Shown here: in pieces, positions 36,960 to 52,289 of the stretch
Layout of the letters: every line of letters starts with the position of its first letter
How positions within the stretch are numbered: the stretch's first letter is position 1
Assembly (NCBI GenBank): GCA_035041965.1
Contig: JAPYMA010000714.1
Span: forward strand, 35,944-99,943
Origin: Anisakis pegreffii
Lineage: Eukaryota > Nematoda > Chromadorea > Rhabditida > Anisakidae
Direction: 5' to 3'
DNA: 64,000 bases
The notes under the pieces: model-generated
What the model saw: only the letters and a program-made list of their open reading frames with translations
Databases searched by the model: none
What the model was told of the DNA's origin: nothing
Position numbers and translations under genes: made by a program

Positions 36960-39900
36960 GGCTGTTGGCTGTGGGTGAATGTCGTCGTTTTTGTTCTATC
37001 ATTTTTCAACTTTTTGCTCGTAAACGTTTCAATTTCTTTTCCATCTTCTTCACTCCTTCACTGCTAATCATTCGGTGTGTTCCTTGGGGAGTGCCGTATG
37101 TCATCAATGCTGATCATATGAATATACGCATATATGTTTATGCGAACATTGAACGCATATAGCCGTCCGCTATCAAAGAATTTTGAAATGATATGCAATA
37201 GGAAGAGTTAGTCAGTAGTCGTCGTATTATGGCTGACTGCTAGCGATATAATAATACACTCATTCCACTTTAACATTCAGCTTTTTTGATTTATCCGTCA
37301 AGATGTAATAATGATTGAAACGTAACGAGGATGATGATGATGATGATGTTGTGTTCATGTCACAATTTTTGATGCCTCTTGACAACTTCTGCAGCAGCTA
37401 CGCCTCCGACCCGCCGATCATCAGACATTCGACTTGACTAGTAGTAGTCGTCCGTGCATAGGTTCTTCAATCTTCCGTTCTTGCATTTCATTCCGTTCCA
37501 TTTCCCCTTTTCATTTCCCTTCTCGATTTGACTCGACTTCGGTTAACTCCAGTTTATCGTTCCGTCAATCACCCACCCTATCACATATTATTTACTCCTT
37601 CATCAGCCTATCTATCTTGTTCATCTTTCGAGCCAAATGCATCAGATATCCTAAAACAAAGCTGTACACCACTTATTTATGTTGCTCTTCTAACGTCTTC
37701 TACTGAATATTTACGATGGGTTCAACAGTTTCCACACTAACTTGTTGACCAATTGCACCTTCAAAACATAGAAGAAGTTTAAGTTCAGATCATGTGAAAT
37801 CGTAGATATAAACCCTTTTTACAGCATTATTTTCAGCAACTTACCCTAAATATCGTTGATATTGTTGATGCGTATTCGATATCTCCTTCGGTATGAATCT
37901 GCGAGCTCAATCGTCTATTCGTTCTGTGCAATTGTTTCTTTTTGAGCACATTTGCTTACGAATAGAAATTTCGCATTCATTTCTTTGTTCCTTCATTCAT
38001 TTCAGCTAATAATAATAACTATTGTTTATCTCACTTAATTTTCGATCGTTGTTTTTTTTGTGACATTGAAGAAGTTGAGAGGAGGAATGGCCTCAGATCA
38101 ACTCATCATCACTTGTCACTCATCAGTGCAAATAATCGTCAAATCCTGGCCTGTTACATCTATTGTTTGCTGGTTTATTTACGATCGAGCCGTTTCACTG
38201 CTTGCTCTACCGTGTTGTCGCTGAATTTTCGAACGATCACTCACTGCAAGCATTTGCAAAAATCGCTCGTGCGACTTTATGAATTCGGTCATTTTACTCG
38301 GTTTGTTTTATTTCTCTGTACATGTGGTAGTTGGGAATTCAGAACATTCAGCTGACCGTAATAGTGATTCGAGTTTTTGGTTGTTGGAAACGACACCAAA
38401 CTTTAAATTCCACAATAAAATGGCTGTGAAAAAGTTGCTCTCAGAGTGAGTGGATATGTGATTTGCATTAAAATCAGCCTCTCTCTCGAGCAGTCTTCTC
38501 TGGGAAAGTCGAGATCAATTTGGGAATAAGATTAATGTGCCAGACGATGGCGGATTTGTGCTTTCGCAAAAACAATGAGACGGATGGATGATTAACACAC
38601 AATGATCAGCACTCTTTCGCAGCAGCTCAATAGCCTCAGCCCAATGGTTGTTTTGATTTTGAGTATCTCACAAATTGTTGCTCACCACAGAGAAGCTGAA
38701 GTGAGGCGCGTGGAAGATAAATTAGTTGTTTCATTTGTATTTCATCGGTTATTTATTTGCTTTGTTATTTATTTATCTCCTTTCACCGCCATTGCCTATG
38801 CTCATCATCAGACCCGTTACTCTATCGTGCATGTTCATTTTGCATGTGTTCGTATAATGAGTATGCTAATTTTAGGCGAACTGTTCATCGCAAAGTTTAT
38901 TCATCAAAAATTTCTCCAAAACAATGTTCACACACCAATTTTGGCCATATTATTGAGAGCCGTGAGCTTTCAAAAATAATGAGCATGCATTTTCGGAACG
39001 GTTTTGTTTGCATACTATTGAGGATAATAAATGTCCGTCGTTTCCTTTCATTTGCATTTGCAACGCATAAAACAAAAAGCTAATCGTAGAGTACTTTACT
39101 GGTCTGAGATATATTCACGACAGCTCGCGGCTACCAACAAGATTCATTCATTACATCACTAAAAGCAAGGCAAATGTGGCATCAAACATAACAGCGACTA
39201 CTTGAACGTAATTACTCTCCCACTAGCCAGGCTATTACTTTTACTTTATTTCTGCTTTTGGATAGATAAGAGTATTCGAGACGCTTGAATATAGCTTTCA
39301 TCACAAAACACATACAAGAGCAAGCAAAAATATGTATGTGCTCACATTTGCAATGGACAACATCCGCGTAAGCTGTGAACATCGTGAAAGCTTATGGAAA
39401 ACAACGTATCGTGGAAAATCGACGGACAAATTGATCAATACGTATAGTATCATCATTTCAGTGGTGTGTTATGGCTGCCGACGGTGTCACATAGGATGCT
39501 TCTAATTAGGCGACAGGGTGTCACTAATCGCGCAATGCTAAGTGACACTCTCGACAGAGCAAATGCCTCATGAACGCAGTCGAGAGCTCACGACCGCATA
39601 TTTCATTAATATCAGCACTTGTTTATGCGATGCTCCGTCGTCCTCATGTGAAGCACAAAACTCATCAACCCTTGAAAGCATCTCATCAATTCAAACAAAC
39701 CGACACCATCATGCTATCCTTTCTGCTAATATCATACATCTATCCAGCCGTCAAGCACCCACCCATTCAATCCAATTCATTCGAATTCATTACTTACAAT
39801 ATTATCGTCCATCTCTACGGAATTTCTTCTATCTCAACATCTATCCACAGCGGCCGTCATATCCGACCGCATGAATATGCCATTTGAATAATTTCGAATA

Positions 39901-42299
39901 TTGTTCAACTGTTACCACTCACAATATTTTAACTTTGCTTGATCAATTTTTGAATTAAGTTACGTTCCAGCATCAATTATTGCTAAATTTGCGTTCATTA
40001 GCACATGTTGATCTTGCAAGACTTCAACTATAATCTGCCTTATCACCATGGTTATCAGCACGGATTCAGGTGGCTTCTCACCGTTTTCCTAGCACATTCG
40101 TACCATTAAACGAATTATCACGCACTTTCAATTCTCTAACCTATAGAAGACTTCTTGCGGATTACTGCTTTCGTACAAAATCGTAATATTACTCAACTGA
40201 TCTCACTTTAATCTCCCGCTTCTCTCGGTAATTTAATCAAATCTGGGATATCCAATCAGGATATTGGCACAAGTTGAGAGCAAGTCACATGCGAACAGAT
40301 TCAATCATTTCTGAGTACTCAACGGTGCGAATGTGACATGAAGCGTGAAATATGCACATTTCATGCACATTCACATTTGTGATTATGCACTGCTGTCGCG
40401 TCTACCTTTAGCTTTGGCCGTAAACCTCAATATCTAGCAACATGGGATACCGTAGAGAAGGATCTGCATTGCCTTGAAGGCGTAAAGCCGACTACGAATT
40501 TCGTTTATGAATATTTATAACCGTTTATGCATTTATGCATGTTTATAGTGCATTCGTCAATCTGCCCAAATGTATGCTCAGATGACCGATGTTGAAAATG
40601 CGAGATCATAAAGTTAGATTGCCTTCTTTTATCAACTGCTACTACAAGCTACATCATCGATTGCGTAACATATCCAGCAGCATTTTTGAAGTTTCCTTCA
40701 GTTGTCCCAACGAAATTCTATCCCAGTTAAAAGTTGAAATAATATCAGAATCTTCAAAGAAGTGATCGTTATTGATCAAAGGTTCGAATCATTCAAACTC
40801 CTTTCCCAGAGCGGCGTATGTTCCTTTAAAACTGACGAGTGAACTTTCGTAAATGAATAATGCTTATCTCAGTGCCAAGATACTGAAGTCATTTTGAAAG
40901 TTAAGCAAGTATAATTCGAAAAAAAAATGGAATTTTGCAAAAATTCATCGAAAATGTATATGACAATGAAAGGAAGGTTTTCTTCGGTGCAATCGGCCAG
41001 AAATCGAATAAAGTAAGTGAATAGCACAAAACGAGTGAAATGGCAGCAGTGATTTGTAGGAATTGAGTTGAATCGTTTTTGGATGAATGACATTTCAAAC
41101 AATCTGCACGAGCAATATCGTCATCCTCATCAGCAACGTTCATTCATTCTTCCACAACTACCTAACAGTTGCTCATCAATCGACCAAAACGAAATATGCA
41201 TTCACTCAACAAATAATCTTTATCTTGCGAACATCCGTTGTATTCGTCCATTCATCCCACCTAAATATATCATCTTTGATATCCACTCCTAATTATATCA
41301 CATTCAGTCTTAATGCACCTCATATCCCATATATTCGTTCAGTACTGAACAACAACAATGACAACACAAGTAATCTATCTCTTTTATTGACCACTTTATC
41401 ATCTTATCAAAACTCTGCAACATTTTAAAGTTTGCGTTGATCGTGAGATATTCATCGATTAAATTTTGTTCGATGAAAATTGTTCATTGCTTGTCAGCGA
41501 TTGCTTCTCTGATCAGATCATTCCTCTTGTTATCACTGATTCGAAGATTAATGTTACCAATCATCACGAGATAATTTGTCCAGTCATTAGGTTTTTTAAC
41601 GGCCATATGGTTTATCGATGTTATCACAGTGGTACGTACACGTATCTGAACTCAACGACTTCTGTGGATCAACCCAAAACTTTTTTCGTTTGATTGAAGT
41701 ATTAAGATATTTAGAATTCTGATATCGGAAATAGTAGAGCTAGTTGCATGATAGTTTGGCATTTGCCGAAGATGTCACTCGTCGAAAATGATCGTAATTT
41801 GGCGTGTGCTTTCGAATATTCTCTTAAATTGGAGTGTTGTTTTTGTTGTCGTCATCTTTCGGAATTGTTCTTTTATGTTTCGGAATTGATCTGTTTATTG
41901 CATTCATTAATTTCGGCAAACTCATCCGCTGAACATATGATGACTCGCTTTTCAGCAACCGCAAAGAAGTTCAATCTTTCGCAACGTTGTTTGCATTATT
42001 GCTGTTTTTTCTTTCAAAATTGTCGTTTTCTGTCAAATGAATTTGATTTTTTGGTTTGAAAAATATTATAATTGAAATTTATTCACTTTTACGTTTCTCA
42101 AAAAAAGAGAACGAAACAAACCAATCGCTTTGGTAAATTGCTCAGTGAGGACAATAGAGAAATGGCAATGGAGCAAAAATTCAGTTCCTCTTTTAGTGTG
42201 CAATCGTTCGTCTTCCCACAGCGATCCGTTATTTATGAAACGCAATTAACTGTTATTATTTGGGAAATTTTCCAATTGATTGCGTGAAAATTTTATTAT
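36960..42299. other. Gene-free stretch, part 2
   Basis: A (ATG)n run lies at 37331-37348. A C-rich, stop-poor interval at 39540-39890 stays open in two frames at once, which argues for composition rather than coding. An open frame from 38602 begins with a signal-peptide-like segment and has a possible donor (GAA|GTGAGG) near 38700; no partner exon was found. Confidence 0.3.
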
Positions 42300-42847
42300 C
42301 CCTGCGTGAATTTTCAGCAGGGAAATTGAAAAACCAAAAGTTAACTGAAAATCAAATTTTTCATTAAGTGCAGCTCATAGATTATATGACGAGATGAATT
42401 TGGCTTATATGAAGGATTACCGTAATTGTTCTTTTTCGATGATCCACGGATCTTTCGTAAGTACAGCGCTCCTTTATGTCCGTGAGAGGTACCCGTATGA
42501 AGAGGCGTTTTCAGCACAAAAAAAGCATTATTTGAGTGATATATGAATGGGTATGGATGAATGTTCTGAATATGAAAATGTGCAGTTGAGAGATGAAGCT
42601 GACGGATAATGACGGATTTATTCGGATGAATGAGATGTCTGCTGGTGGATGAGGCAAGTCATCATATCATATCACTAGCAATTGCTATCCAAATGAATAC
42701 TGCAATCTGAGTGATCATAATAGCGATAATGAACATTATGAGGATATTGTGAAGATGTTACAAATAGCACTATACAATGGAACTGATGCGAACTTGTGAA
42801 AACTTTTGCTGAATTCACTGAAATAATAGTAACAATAATAATATTAG

Positions 42848-42878
<31 letters not shown>

Positions 42879-45800
42879 GATGGATGTACTTTGGAAATGT
42901 AGCAATTTGAAGAAATATTATCTATCGTTTTTGAAATGAAATGGATATGCATCGCTTTGTGTGTGTCTGTCATCTAATCATTTTTCTAAGATTTTTTGCA
43001 GCTGTTTCAAGAAGAACCTTCTCGCTAGTGCTTAAGACAGAATTCAGAACGTATAATGATAGTTTCGGTGAACGAGTTATTTGAAAGTAGTCAATCAGTT
43101 AAGTTAGAAGTAGAACGCACTTGTTTGCGCGTGCTGCAGTGATCATCTCTCATAACCGAATGGCGCTAGCCACTGCAAACATCATGTCAAAGAGTACAAT
43201 ACATCGGTGATGTGAAAGTGCAATCAGTTTAAGCTCTCAGCTAACAAAACTACGCTAAAAACTGTCCATTATCATCAACGTTTTTGACAGAACAACGAAA
43301 TAAATTTTCCTAACACATTTGTGAGAATTAATTTCTCTGCTCCACTTCCAGTTTAACAGCAAAATTGACGAGGCAACGTCGTATCGCACCGCTAGCGCCG
43401 CGATATTGGTGATATTTGCAAAATTTCATTTGAACTTATTATATTTGTGGCGAAGTTTTTAGACAGAGAACAGAACAACGCAGTTGGATATGATGAGATG
43501 ATACCTAATTATGTTGATGAGTTTCGCTCAAGAACAGTGCAAGTGAATGCGATGTTGCGATGAAAATATCATAATAGAATATGATGTAATATTGGCGATA
43601 AGAATGTGCAGTAAGAATATGATCAAATATATCATGAATTGTGATAGTGGTTGAGCTTTTCCGGCTGCATTTGAAATAGCATTTTAACGTTGATGTATCA
43701 TGCATTAGCAAATGATTTGTCATGCATCCGTGCTTGTTCAGAGAGCATCACCGTATCTAATTTTTAAAGAGCAGAAAGCATTTGGTATTATTTAACTAGT
43801 TTGTCCTCCATAGATAGATTTTCCACTTATCGTTTCTGCTATCAAGCGTTCAAATCGATCTCATCAATCTTTTTCTGCTATGTTAAAGTTCATCCATAGC
43901 AAGTAATCGCAAGTGCAAATAGGATTTGATAATTACTTACATTAGTAATGAGCGAATTCGTGGTTTGTGCTGTTGCAAGTAATTGCAATATTTATGTCAC
44001 ATGCATGCAGACAGGCACACATGCGTATAAAAGCAGGCACAAATTGCATTTTAATTAATGACAACTCAAATGAATTTATTCGAGAGATCGTAATTTAAGC
44101 AGCAAAACTGGTGAATACATCTATCGCATAGCAGTTAGTAGTCTCTTTAGATGGTGCTGTCAACAAATTTAATGCAGCTGTCTTATTTCATTAATATAAT
44201 ATTTCATTTCAGCGAATATTCTCAGTTGATTTGATCCAGTCGAATGAATAACGTCTATTAATAATTCATTCCTAATAAACATCAAATATTTATCGTACGT
44301 CGGCAGTAGTTAATTGAAAATTCTTCATTGTGGAAAGTAGGAACGCGCCCACGAAATCACAAAAGTTGATTCATCTTCTAAAATAAAAACGTGCTTCAGA
44401 GTAAGGTTTTGGAACTTGTTTTGCGATAGAATTTGCGATGTTTTGTGGTCGAATAAAACTTTTTGATTACTAATGAAATATTTCATCATCTTCTCGTTGA
44501 GATAATACAGTACGATCACGAATGAGTTCGACGTGTTTATGGTAAGCACATCGTCCCTCTGACGATACCTTGGCCGCAGCATCGATTATGGTAACCATTG
44601 TAGTGATTCAAATTCTGGATATGAATTAATCATAATCGTTTACTGACGTCTGTTTTGCAATAAGCGAAATCGAAAGTTTTTTCGAGCTGATGAGACTCAA
44701 GCCTTTTTGAGTAATTGTGATTTATTGGGTACTGATAGCATTATCGCTAAGATATCGATTGATTATCCGAGTGATCTCTCGTAACACTGCAACACGATAG
44801 TTCTTATGTGTAAAAGATGATTTATGACTCACAATCAGTTTATTCGTTATTTCTGTTGATCGATCACTGAGTATTATCAGAATTCGGTGAGTTGTTCTTC
44901 ACCTTTACACATTCGTGCGATCTCCTGAATCAACAACATTGAAGCCACAATGCTTAAAATAATCAATTAATCGTAAATAATTGTCGAGAAATACCTTTGC
45001 GTTGAAGGTTTTCATCACCTAGCAACTAATTCATTCTTCCCATCGGATTCATCGAAAGTTCCGTGAGAATTGTGTGTTCTGGAATTGAACCCAATCACGA
45101 AATGTTATTACAAAGTTTTATGATTGATTTATGATGTGTTAGGATTAATACTGCTCTGTGATGAGTCATTATTGGACAGTCGCTTTTAAGCTATTATTGG
45201 ATGAACGTTGTTAGTTCGTAAATGTTGTGAGCAGATTTGATGTGATGTAAGACGAAGGAGATACGAAATGAACAGACGTAGCACAATATCGCCGCCATTC
45301 ACTTATATTGCGATTGGGGTCATGACGTTGTCCTAGGCCATTGAACTGCAGAACAACGTTAACACTCGGAGAAGAGCAAGTGACGGCCTAAAAGGACTGA
45401 GGGGACAAGAGGCAGTGATGGCTAAGGGACAAGTGTCCACCCTTTGCCGAGCGGCCAACTAATGAAGTAAATGCACAATGCAAAGCACTTATATCAGATC
45501 GCATCCACAGAACATCACCCGAAACATCATTAATGACATAATTCAATTTAGATTGCTCACTGCTTAATGATGATGACGGCTGACAAGCATTGTTCATGTT
45601 TCATTCATTCGTTTTGCATAACAAATGTACAGGATTCCCATCATTTACATATTCATATTTGCTCGTATTTAATTTGTTCCTGCACACTTTAATCAGGCAT
45701 TCTCGCAATTAGTACATGCTGCTAAAAGCGGATATACATAACACAATAAGGGATTAGAGATAAATGTTCCAATATCTTCCAATTCACTATTATATTGCAT

Positions 45801-48800
45801 GATTATGTTAGGAACTGTTAGTCCGTTTCTTGATTTTATTCGAGATCCCTATTCAGTTGCTTGTTTCCGTTCGGTCACTTCTCTCTTAGAAGTCCCCGTT
45901 ACTCCCCTCAGTTTTACAATAGATCCCTGTTCTGCTCCTCGTAAATGCTCTCAGTCCCCATTCTGTTGGCTCATTCGGTTCTATTGTTAGAATACAGTTT
46001 TTGCAGTTCATATGAATTGTTGTGGTAATTTGTTTTGTTCATTCTCGACCACCGAACACAATCCAAACACAATCATTTATTCATGTTCACTCATCTTCAT
46101 TCATCAACTGCCCTTCAAGCAAACCTGAGCGACCTGACCCAACACATTATCATGCCCAAATGCTGGAATACAATACAAATTACTCTTCACATGTCATCTC
46201 ACATTCATTATCGTTATTCGCGCACACACAACATTGCCATGAAACATTAGTGACTTTCGTAGAGTGGTTCATATTTATACACATATTTAATTCTAATTCA
46301 GTTATGATCTTTAAATAACAACATTATTTCGAAATTTTTGTCAATTAGTAATGAATGAATAATTTGTTCGTTACTATGACATTGGTTCATAATGGATTAA
46401 ATGAGTTTACCGGTGACCTTAATTTTGCACTGTCCATTACTCATTCGATTCCAGTAGAGCTGTTCAAGCGAGTGAGTACTATTATATTTTGCCCTCGAAA
46501 ACAATCGGTTCCACCCTCTCGCGATTAGGTTGGTTTGAGTAGCGAAAGTACCTCGTCCTCGAACATGCTGGAGACTTCTACTTTCGAATTTTGTGTACAA
46601 ATTGGCAGCGAGTTTACTCACTATCAGCATCCATTTGTACAGATCAAAACATCCTGAATATTGCACCATTCTCCCTCATCTAGGGCTCGTTGAATTTGTG
46701 ATGTTACTCCTCGCTCTCTCCAAATGCTACTATTATCAAAGATCACCAAATCCGATTGTGGCCAAAACTAATTTTAGTCTGCTGAATAGAGGTAAATTAT
46801 TATCACTATGGCCACCATTGTTATTAGTATTTGTGCTATTATTATTACTTCAACCTCTATTAGGAGCATTTGAAATCGCTGAAGCATTCTTTCATTGAAG
46901 TGCGACCGAGAGCGATTTCGGAAGGAAGTTACCGTAGTGGTTTTGTTCAGTTTAAGTGGTCAATTAGGACAGGATTGTATTATATTCGATTCGTTATTCA
47001 TGCATATTGCATTTTGAAGTGTATTTTTGGGTTAATATTTAATTCATTTCGCTGTATAATTATTAATGAACATATTGTGTAATCGTTTCAATTGCGACGC
47101 TGAAGAAATTAGTCGAAATTATTGTTCGCTGTTTGAAGAGAATACAATTTTTTGTTTCGATTACCTACGAATCACTTGGGATGACACGGAAACATCTGCG
47201 ATTGTGCTCGAACAACAATTACACGGAAATATGACGCAATTAATATTACGGTAGTAGTCTGTTTATTGGCGAGATACGATAGTCGATTGAAGAATGAGAC
47301 GATGGTGGATTTTTTCAGATTTATCAATTAATAAAATTGAGCTAGTACGGTATCCAGAATTGTAGCCGCAATTCGCAATATCGACAGAGTATTCTGCACT
47401 CAAAATGACAGAGATTTAGATGAATTCTCAGAATTGGATGGTGATATTTCTGTGTTATTTAGTCAATAAATTCTATGAAATTTGAATTTTTTGAATACAT
47501 ATTTCAAAAGACAATTTATGTGTGAGCATTTCGAATGTGACTCAAATCCATCGAAAAATCCAACTGAATGTTCGATTGAGCGGAGGTGACAGCCAATGTT
47601 TTAGTTTGCACTTGTTATCATAACGCCACACCACTAATCCGCTATAATACGGCTTTGAATGGCTGATTAACCCTTCCAAAAATCTTTTTTTTGTAACTGG
47701 TCGGCGCCGTCTACTCTGTTTGGCTCGATCAAATACTTTCCGCCGAACTTTGCAACCTTTAAGTTTCTTCCATTTGTTTGCAAATTCATTTAGAGGTTTC
47801 ATATTCCAAAATATATTCCAAAGGCTTCCACTGTCCTACAAAGCAATATCACTCCTTTCACATAAAATTCCCACAAAAGTCGTTTTATTTGTAGGCAAAT
47901 TACGTGCATATAATGCTATTTATCAGTTAAACAATCACTTAATTTATTCATTTTAAGAGCTTGAAAAGTTTTTCAAAAATCGCGTCTAAATGAAATAAAT
48001 CGGATCATCAATTTTGCGCAAACCATCATCGACCATGTGGTGATTAATTTCTGGGCGAATCAATCACTTCGTTTCATTTTCTGCGCAGCTCTGAACGTCT
48101 TGAAAATGTCTTTTTCTGAAAGACGAAGACGTCATTTCCGAAGAGCGTTTATCAAGGAAGGCATGCTATCATAGCAAAGAAATGATGAACGTTCAAGGAA
48201 CATTCTTCTAAGAAATGGGCAATTAATCATGAACGAACACAACGACTGAATTAATGAAACATTAATGATGATTTATTGCTCTTAACTGAATGATACAAAT
48301 GCTGTTGCTGGATAATGTATTGATAACAAATCGAATTTGACACCTTCTTTAATCATTTTATCAGTCTGTACTCTGTCGTTTTGATATGGTCGAAAGATTG
48401 GAAATGCTAGAGGATTGAGAATACTAAGTATATCAACAAGTCTAGAGTGAGTTTGTATTTATTTATGCAGTTGTTTAGAGATTCATAATGGGGATTGTTT
48501 GACATGAACACAGCACAACAACAGCAGCGATAACAACAGCAGACTGCATGATGCTGTTTGACGATAAATCTGATGTGACAATAATATCAACTAGTCCGTT
48601 TAAACCGCAGCACTTCGCTTCTCCATTCTATTTACTTACTCTTCATTCAGTTCACACTTCTTCAACACCTTTCTTTCACCTTATCTCTTTGCATGATTCT
48701 TCATGATGTCGTTGTGTTCATGCTTGACAACTCCTTCGTTCATTCATCAATTTTATATTTATGAGTTGACTGCTGCTGCTGCTGCTGCACGTTGCATAAT

Positions 48801-51800
48801 TCATACGTTTATTGTCTCATTTCGTTTGATATTCATCATTCAGAGTGTGAATACAAACGAATGTGTTTCATTACCACGATTATTATTATTAGTATTATGA
48901 TTACTGCGATTACTGCCTTTAGTTTTAGAAGGAACTCTACGCTCATTTACCATTGAGAATGTGTGAAAAACAATGTTTCAGATGAACATAAAGCATTCGT
49001 TGTGTTTACATTTGGTGAATGTTACTTGCAATTGTCAAGTTGAGCAAGCTTCACTTTGGAGACCGGAAAGAAAATTATCTATATACAAAATCGTGTAATC
49101 CTGTGACTGCGATGTAGAAAAGTATTTTTAAAAAATGCGTGTCCCCTCTTAGCATGCTTGGCCTTTTACATTCAAGCGTATTTTGCGAGTGTCGGAAATA
49201 TTTTATTCAGTTGCGGCATTCTCGAAAAAATTTAGAAATCTCGAGAGTCAGATCTTTAACAATTCTTCGCTTCAAAGATCACTTAGATCATTGCGTAATT
49301 GAAAAAATAACGCATAATCAAATGAATTTGTTAACTTCGAAAAATATTATGAAAGAAAGCATTGGAAGAGTGCTTCAATTGCCAATTGTGAATAGTTATA
49401 ACTTATTGCAGTGTTCAGTTATTCCTCATTAACCGTTGAAAATTTATCGATTTTATTCAGTAACAGAAGTTTCTGATACCATCCATCCAGTCAGCTCAAT
49501 TGAGTTCAGTTAGCAATATTGATCAATCGATAATCTTAAGAAGAATGTCTGATTTGAGAGTTGATCCATTTAGCGAGTTGTAATCTAACGAATACTAATT
49601 GTAAGTAATCGCTCAATCTTTAAGTAGTAGCAGCAACATCCAAAGCAATTGTTTTGAAACAATTACAGCATGTAATTGCTAACATCTTCCGTTTGTCAGT
49701 GATACTCGTGGTTTCTTTGTTTATGTTCAGTGGTGTTTTTATTCAAAGAAACATCGTCATATGATCAGAGTGGAATCAATTAATTTCTCTGCTCTAATTG
49801 TGATTAATCTCTATTAGTGGATGAGGAATGAATGAGAGAGCGAACGAGAGCAAGCCGAAGAATGAAGGTGGCAACGACAATAAATTAATCACTTTCGTCA
49901 TAATGTCTGCGAGGATGTTTAATGACTAATGATCTTTCGGTGTTGGGCTATTGAAGTTGATCTATTGAATGTCATCAGCAACCACCATGAATAAAAATTA
50001 ATGACGATGAGTGTGTTCGGTGATTTATTACGTATTGTGTAGAAACACTCAATTCATTTAAATGCCTATTATGAAGGCATTTTTTACAGCCTTCTTAAGT
50101 GACTGCTGACACACGATCAATGAAGTTTTCAGGTAACATTATCGTGATTTTATGATTTGTTTGTTCTTGAAATGAAACAAAGATGATTATAAATGTATTT
50201 GTAAATTGTCATTTCACTTTTCTTCCTGTGTGTTCATTTAACAATGTTGCTTCTTTAAAATCAACCTTACCTGTTTCCAATTCCAGTTTTCTTTGTATTT
50301 TTCGCCTTTACAATATTTTCTTTGTTTATGACCGTGAAATTTTGCTTGTTTGTCTGTTTGTCAACAAGAAGGTAGCAGTGTATTTCGTTGAGTGATTCAG
50401 TAAGGTTGAGTCGCTAATTCGCTGATTTCAATCGATCATTCGACAATTTGCATGAATAAAATATGGCTTATGACAGTGAGATTGATGACAAGTGAAGTTT
50501 ATGAGCAGTTGAGTGATGCTGTGAATGACATCAATAAGATTATGATTCGTTCATGTGATATTTATCATTTCAAGTGTCCAATTGCTCTCGATGTCAGCAA
50601 CCACTAATTCAGAGACAGCCGTAAGTGTTTCATAGTTTCTTCACAATATTTGCAACATTTATGCGTTATGTTTACGCAATAAAAAAACTGTACGAGAATG
50701 TTACAATTCTTGTACATGATGCATAAATGTTGCAAAAGTATCATGCAGATAACGCTGATCATGAGATTCGGTTGTTGAAACTTGTTCAGTGAATGTGCGA
50801 AGTTCATGTGCCCTTACAATTAGTGAATTACAACCGTTTTTAGGAGGGAAAAACGCACTGAAACGAGAAGAAAACTGCCGAAAATAATGAAATTCCTCAG
50901 AAGATAGACAAACAACGTATGACATATGGGAAGATAAGATAATTATCAATCGAAACGATGTCTAATCGTACATTTAGGTAGTATAATGGAGTGCATCGTA
51001 AAATGTGTGAAAGTTTGTTCAATTGGGTAATAAAAGGTAATTTATGGTGAGAATGTGCGTTATCATTCATCATCAAACAGCGATGTTGAACACTGCTGAT
51101 AATTCCTCTCGTCCCCTTATCATATTTTGTCATATCACTGTCCTGCGTCTCCTTATCAACTATTATATGACACACCTAAATAACGTCAAATTGAACATTC
51201 TTCTCACCAGAATTTCTGTCATTATTTGAATTTATTCTAATTCCATTCCAATCATTTAATATTTTCGATATCGTTAAGAAGAAAAGAAATGTGGAACTTT
51301 TATTACTTTTATTGTCCAGTGTAAGATCTGTGTTTTCGTAGATTCATCTCAATTCCAAAACCAGCCCAGTCATTTGAGAATTCATATTTAGACAGCATTG
51401 AAAAATGTAGGGTTCGTTCAATCTGCTCGTTCGCATTCAGGTTGAATCCGAGCATATCATTGTTATGTTTACAATCTTCGGAAAGGAAATGCAATTTTGA
51501 TAACACCTTCACATCGTTGTTTATTTAAACTTTGAAGTTGTTTGAATCATCTCTTGACAATTTCTGAATCCCAACCGAGAGTACTGAATCAAAAATCGGA
51601 ATTATATTGAAAAATTCAGCGAAGTGGTGCGATTATGCGTTTTGTGGTGCCTTATCTTATTTGCTCACATTGTGCATTAGAAAGCTGAAATCATTTATAC
51701 AAACAATTCAGAAGATTTATTGTTGAAAAAATATGTGCAAGAATGAAGGATTGAATCAACAAATAACTGCATGTTCTCATTTATTTGATCGAACAGAGCC

Positions 51801-52289
51801 AGTTTATATTCATATATTCAAAATAATGACGATAGCTTTACTATTTATTTTTAGACGGTTTAATGCTAACATGATAATTGTTATTATTACTATTGCTGTT
51901 ATTATTATTATCATTACGTTGCTATATTGTTATCAATTTCTCCTTTTCCCAACCCAGATCACAATCAAAAAGATGTTATTAAAAGTTACGTTTGGGCAAT
52001 CTGCACTTAACTTTCATTTGATATCTGTCGTAGAACACATCAAAGTTATCTCTTTTATGCGACAACTTATCCAAAGTATCGTTGTTTTGTTGCTCGTTAT
52101 CGCTATCAGATTGCTCAATTTCAATCAAAATTTAGCCTCAAGGTTCAAACAAATCCATCACGATAGATCCTGTTCAGAGAGTTGACAATACTGCAGTCGG
52201 ATGCTTCATTAGTCATTCATCGTCAATGTTTCTTCGTAAGAAGACACTCTTGAACAGATCATTCATATGTTCTCAAACAACCACCTACT
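42300..52289. other. Gene-free stretch, part 3
   Basis: Microsatellites: (AAT)n at 42848-42875 and (TGC)n at 48771-48788. Minus-strand frames at 46397-46669 and 47542-47802 are basic and superficially protein-like but lack an ATG-plus-splice context or a known domain. No RNA gene was recognised. Confidence 0.3.

Noticed and set aside
39542..39887. Overlapping 110- and 105-codon open frames on the same strand
   Set aside because: Two frames open together reflect C-rich, stop-poor composition. Neither has a domain, signal peptide or splice context.
40761..40800. GGTTCGAATC, a tRNA T-loop-like string
   Set aside because: No acceptor stem, anticodon arm or D-arm could be folded around it.
46022..46318. 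98- and 71-codon overlapping frames rich in His, Ser and Thr
   Set aside because: Same compositional effect as at 39.5 kb; no recognisable features.
46397..46669. 90-codon basic minus-strand frame
   Set aside because: No domain, no convincing splice signals, and an open frame on the other strand overlaps it.
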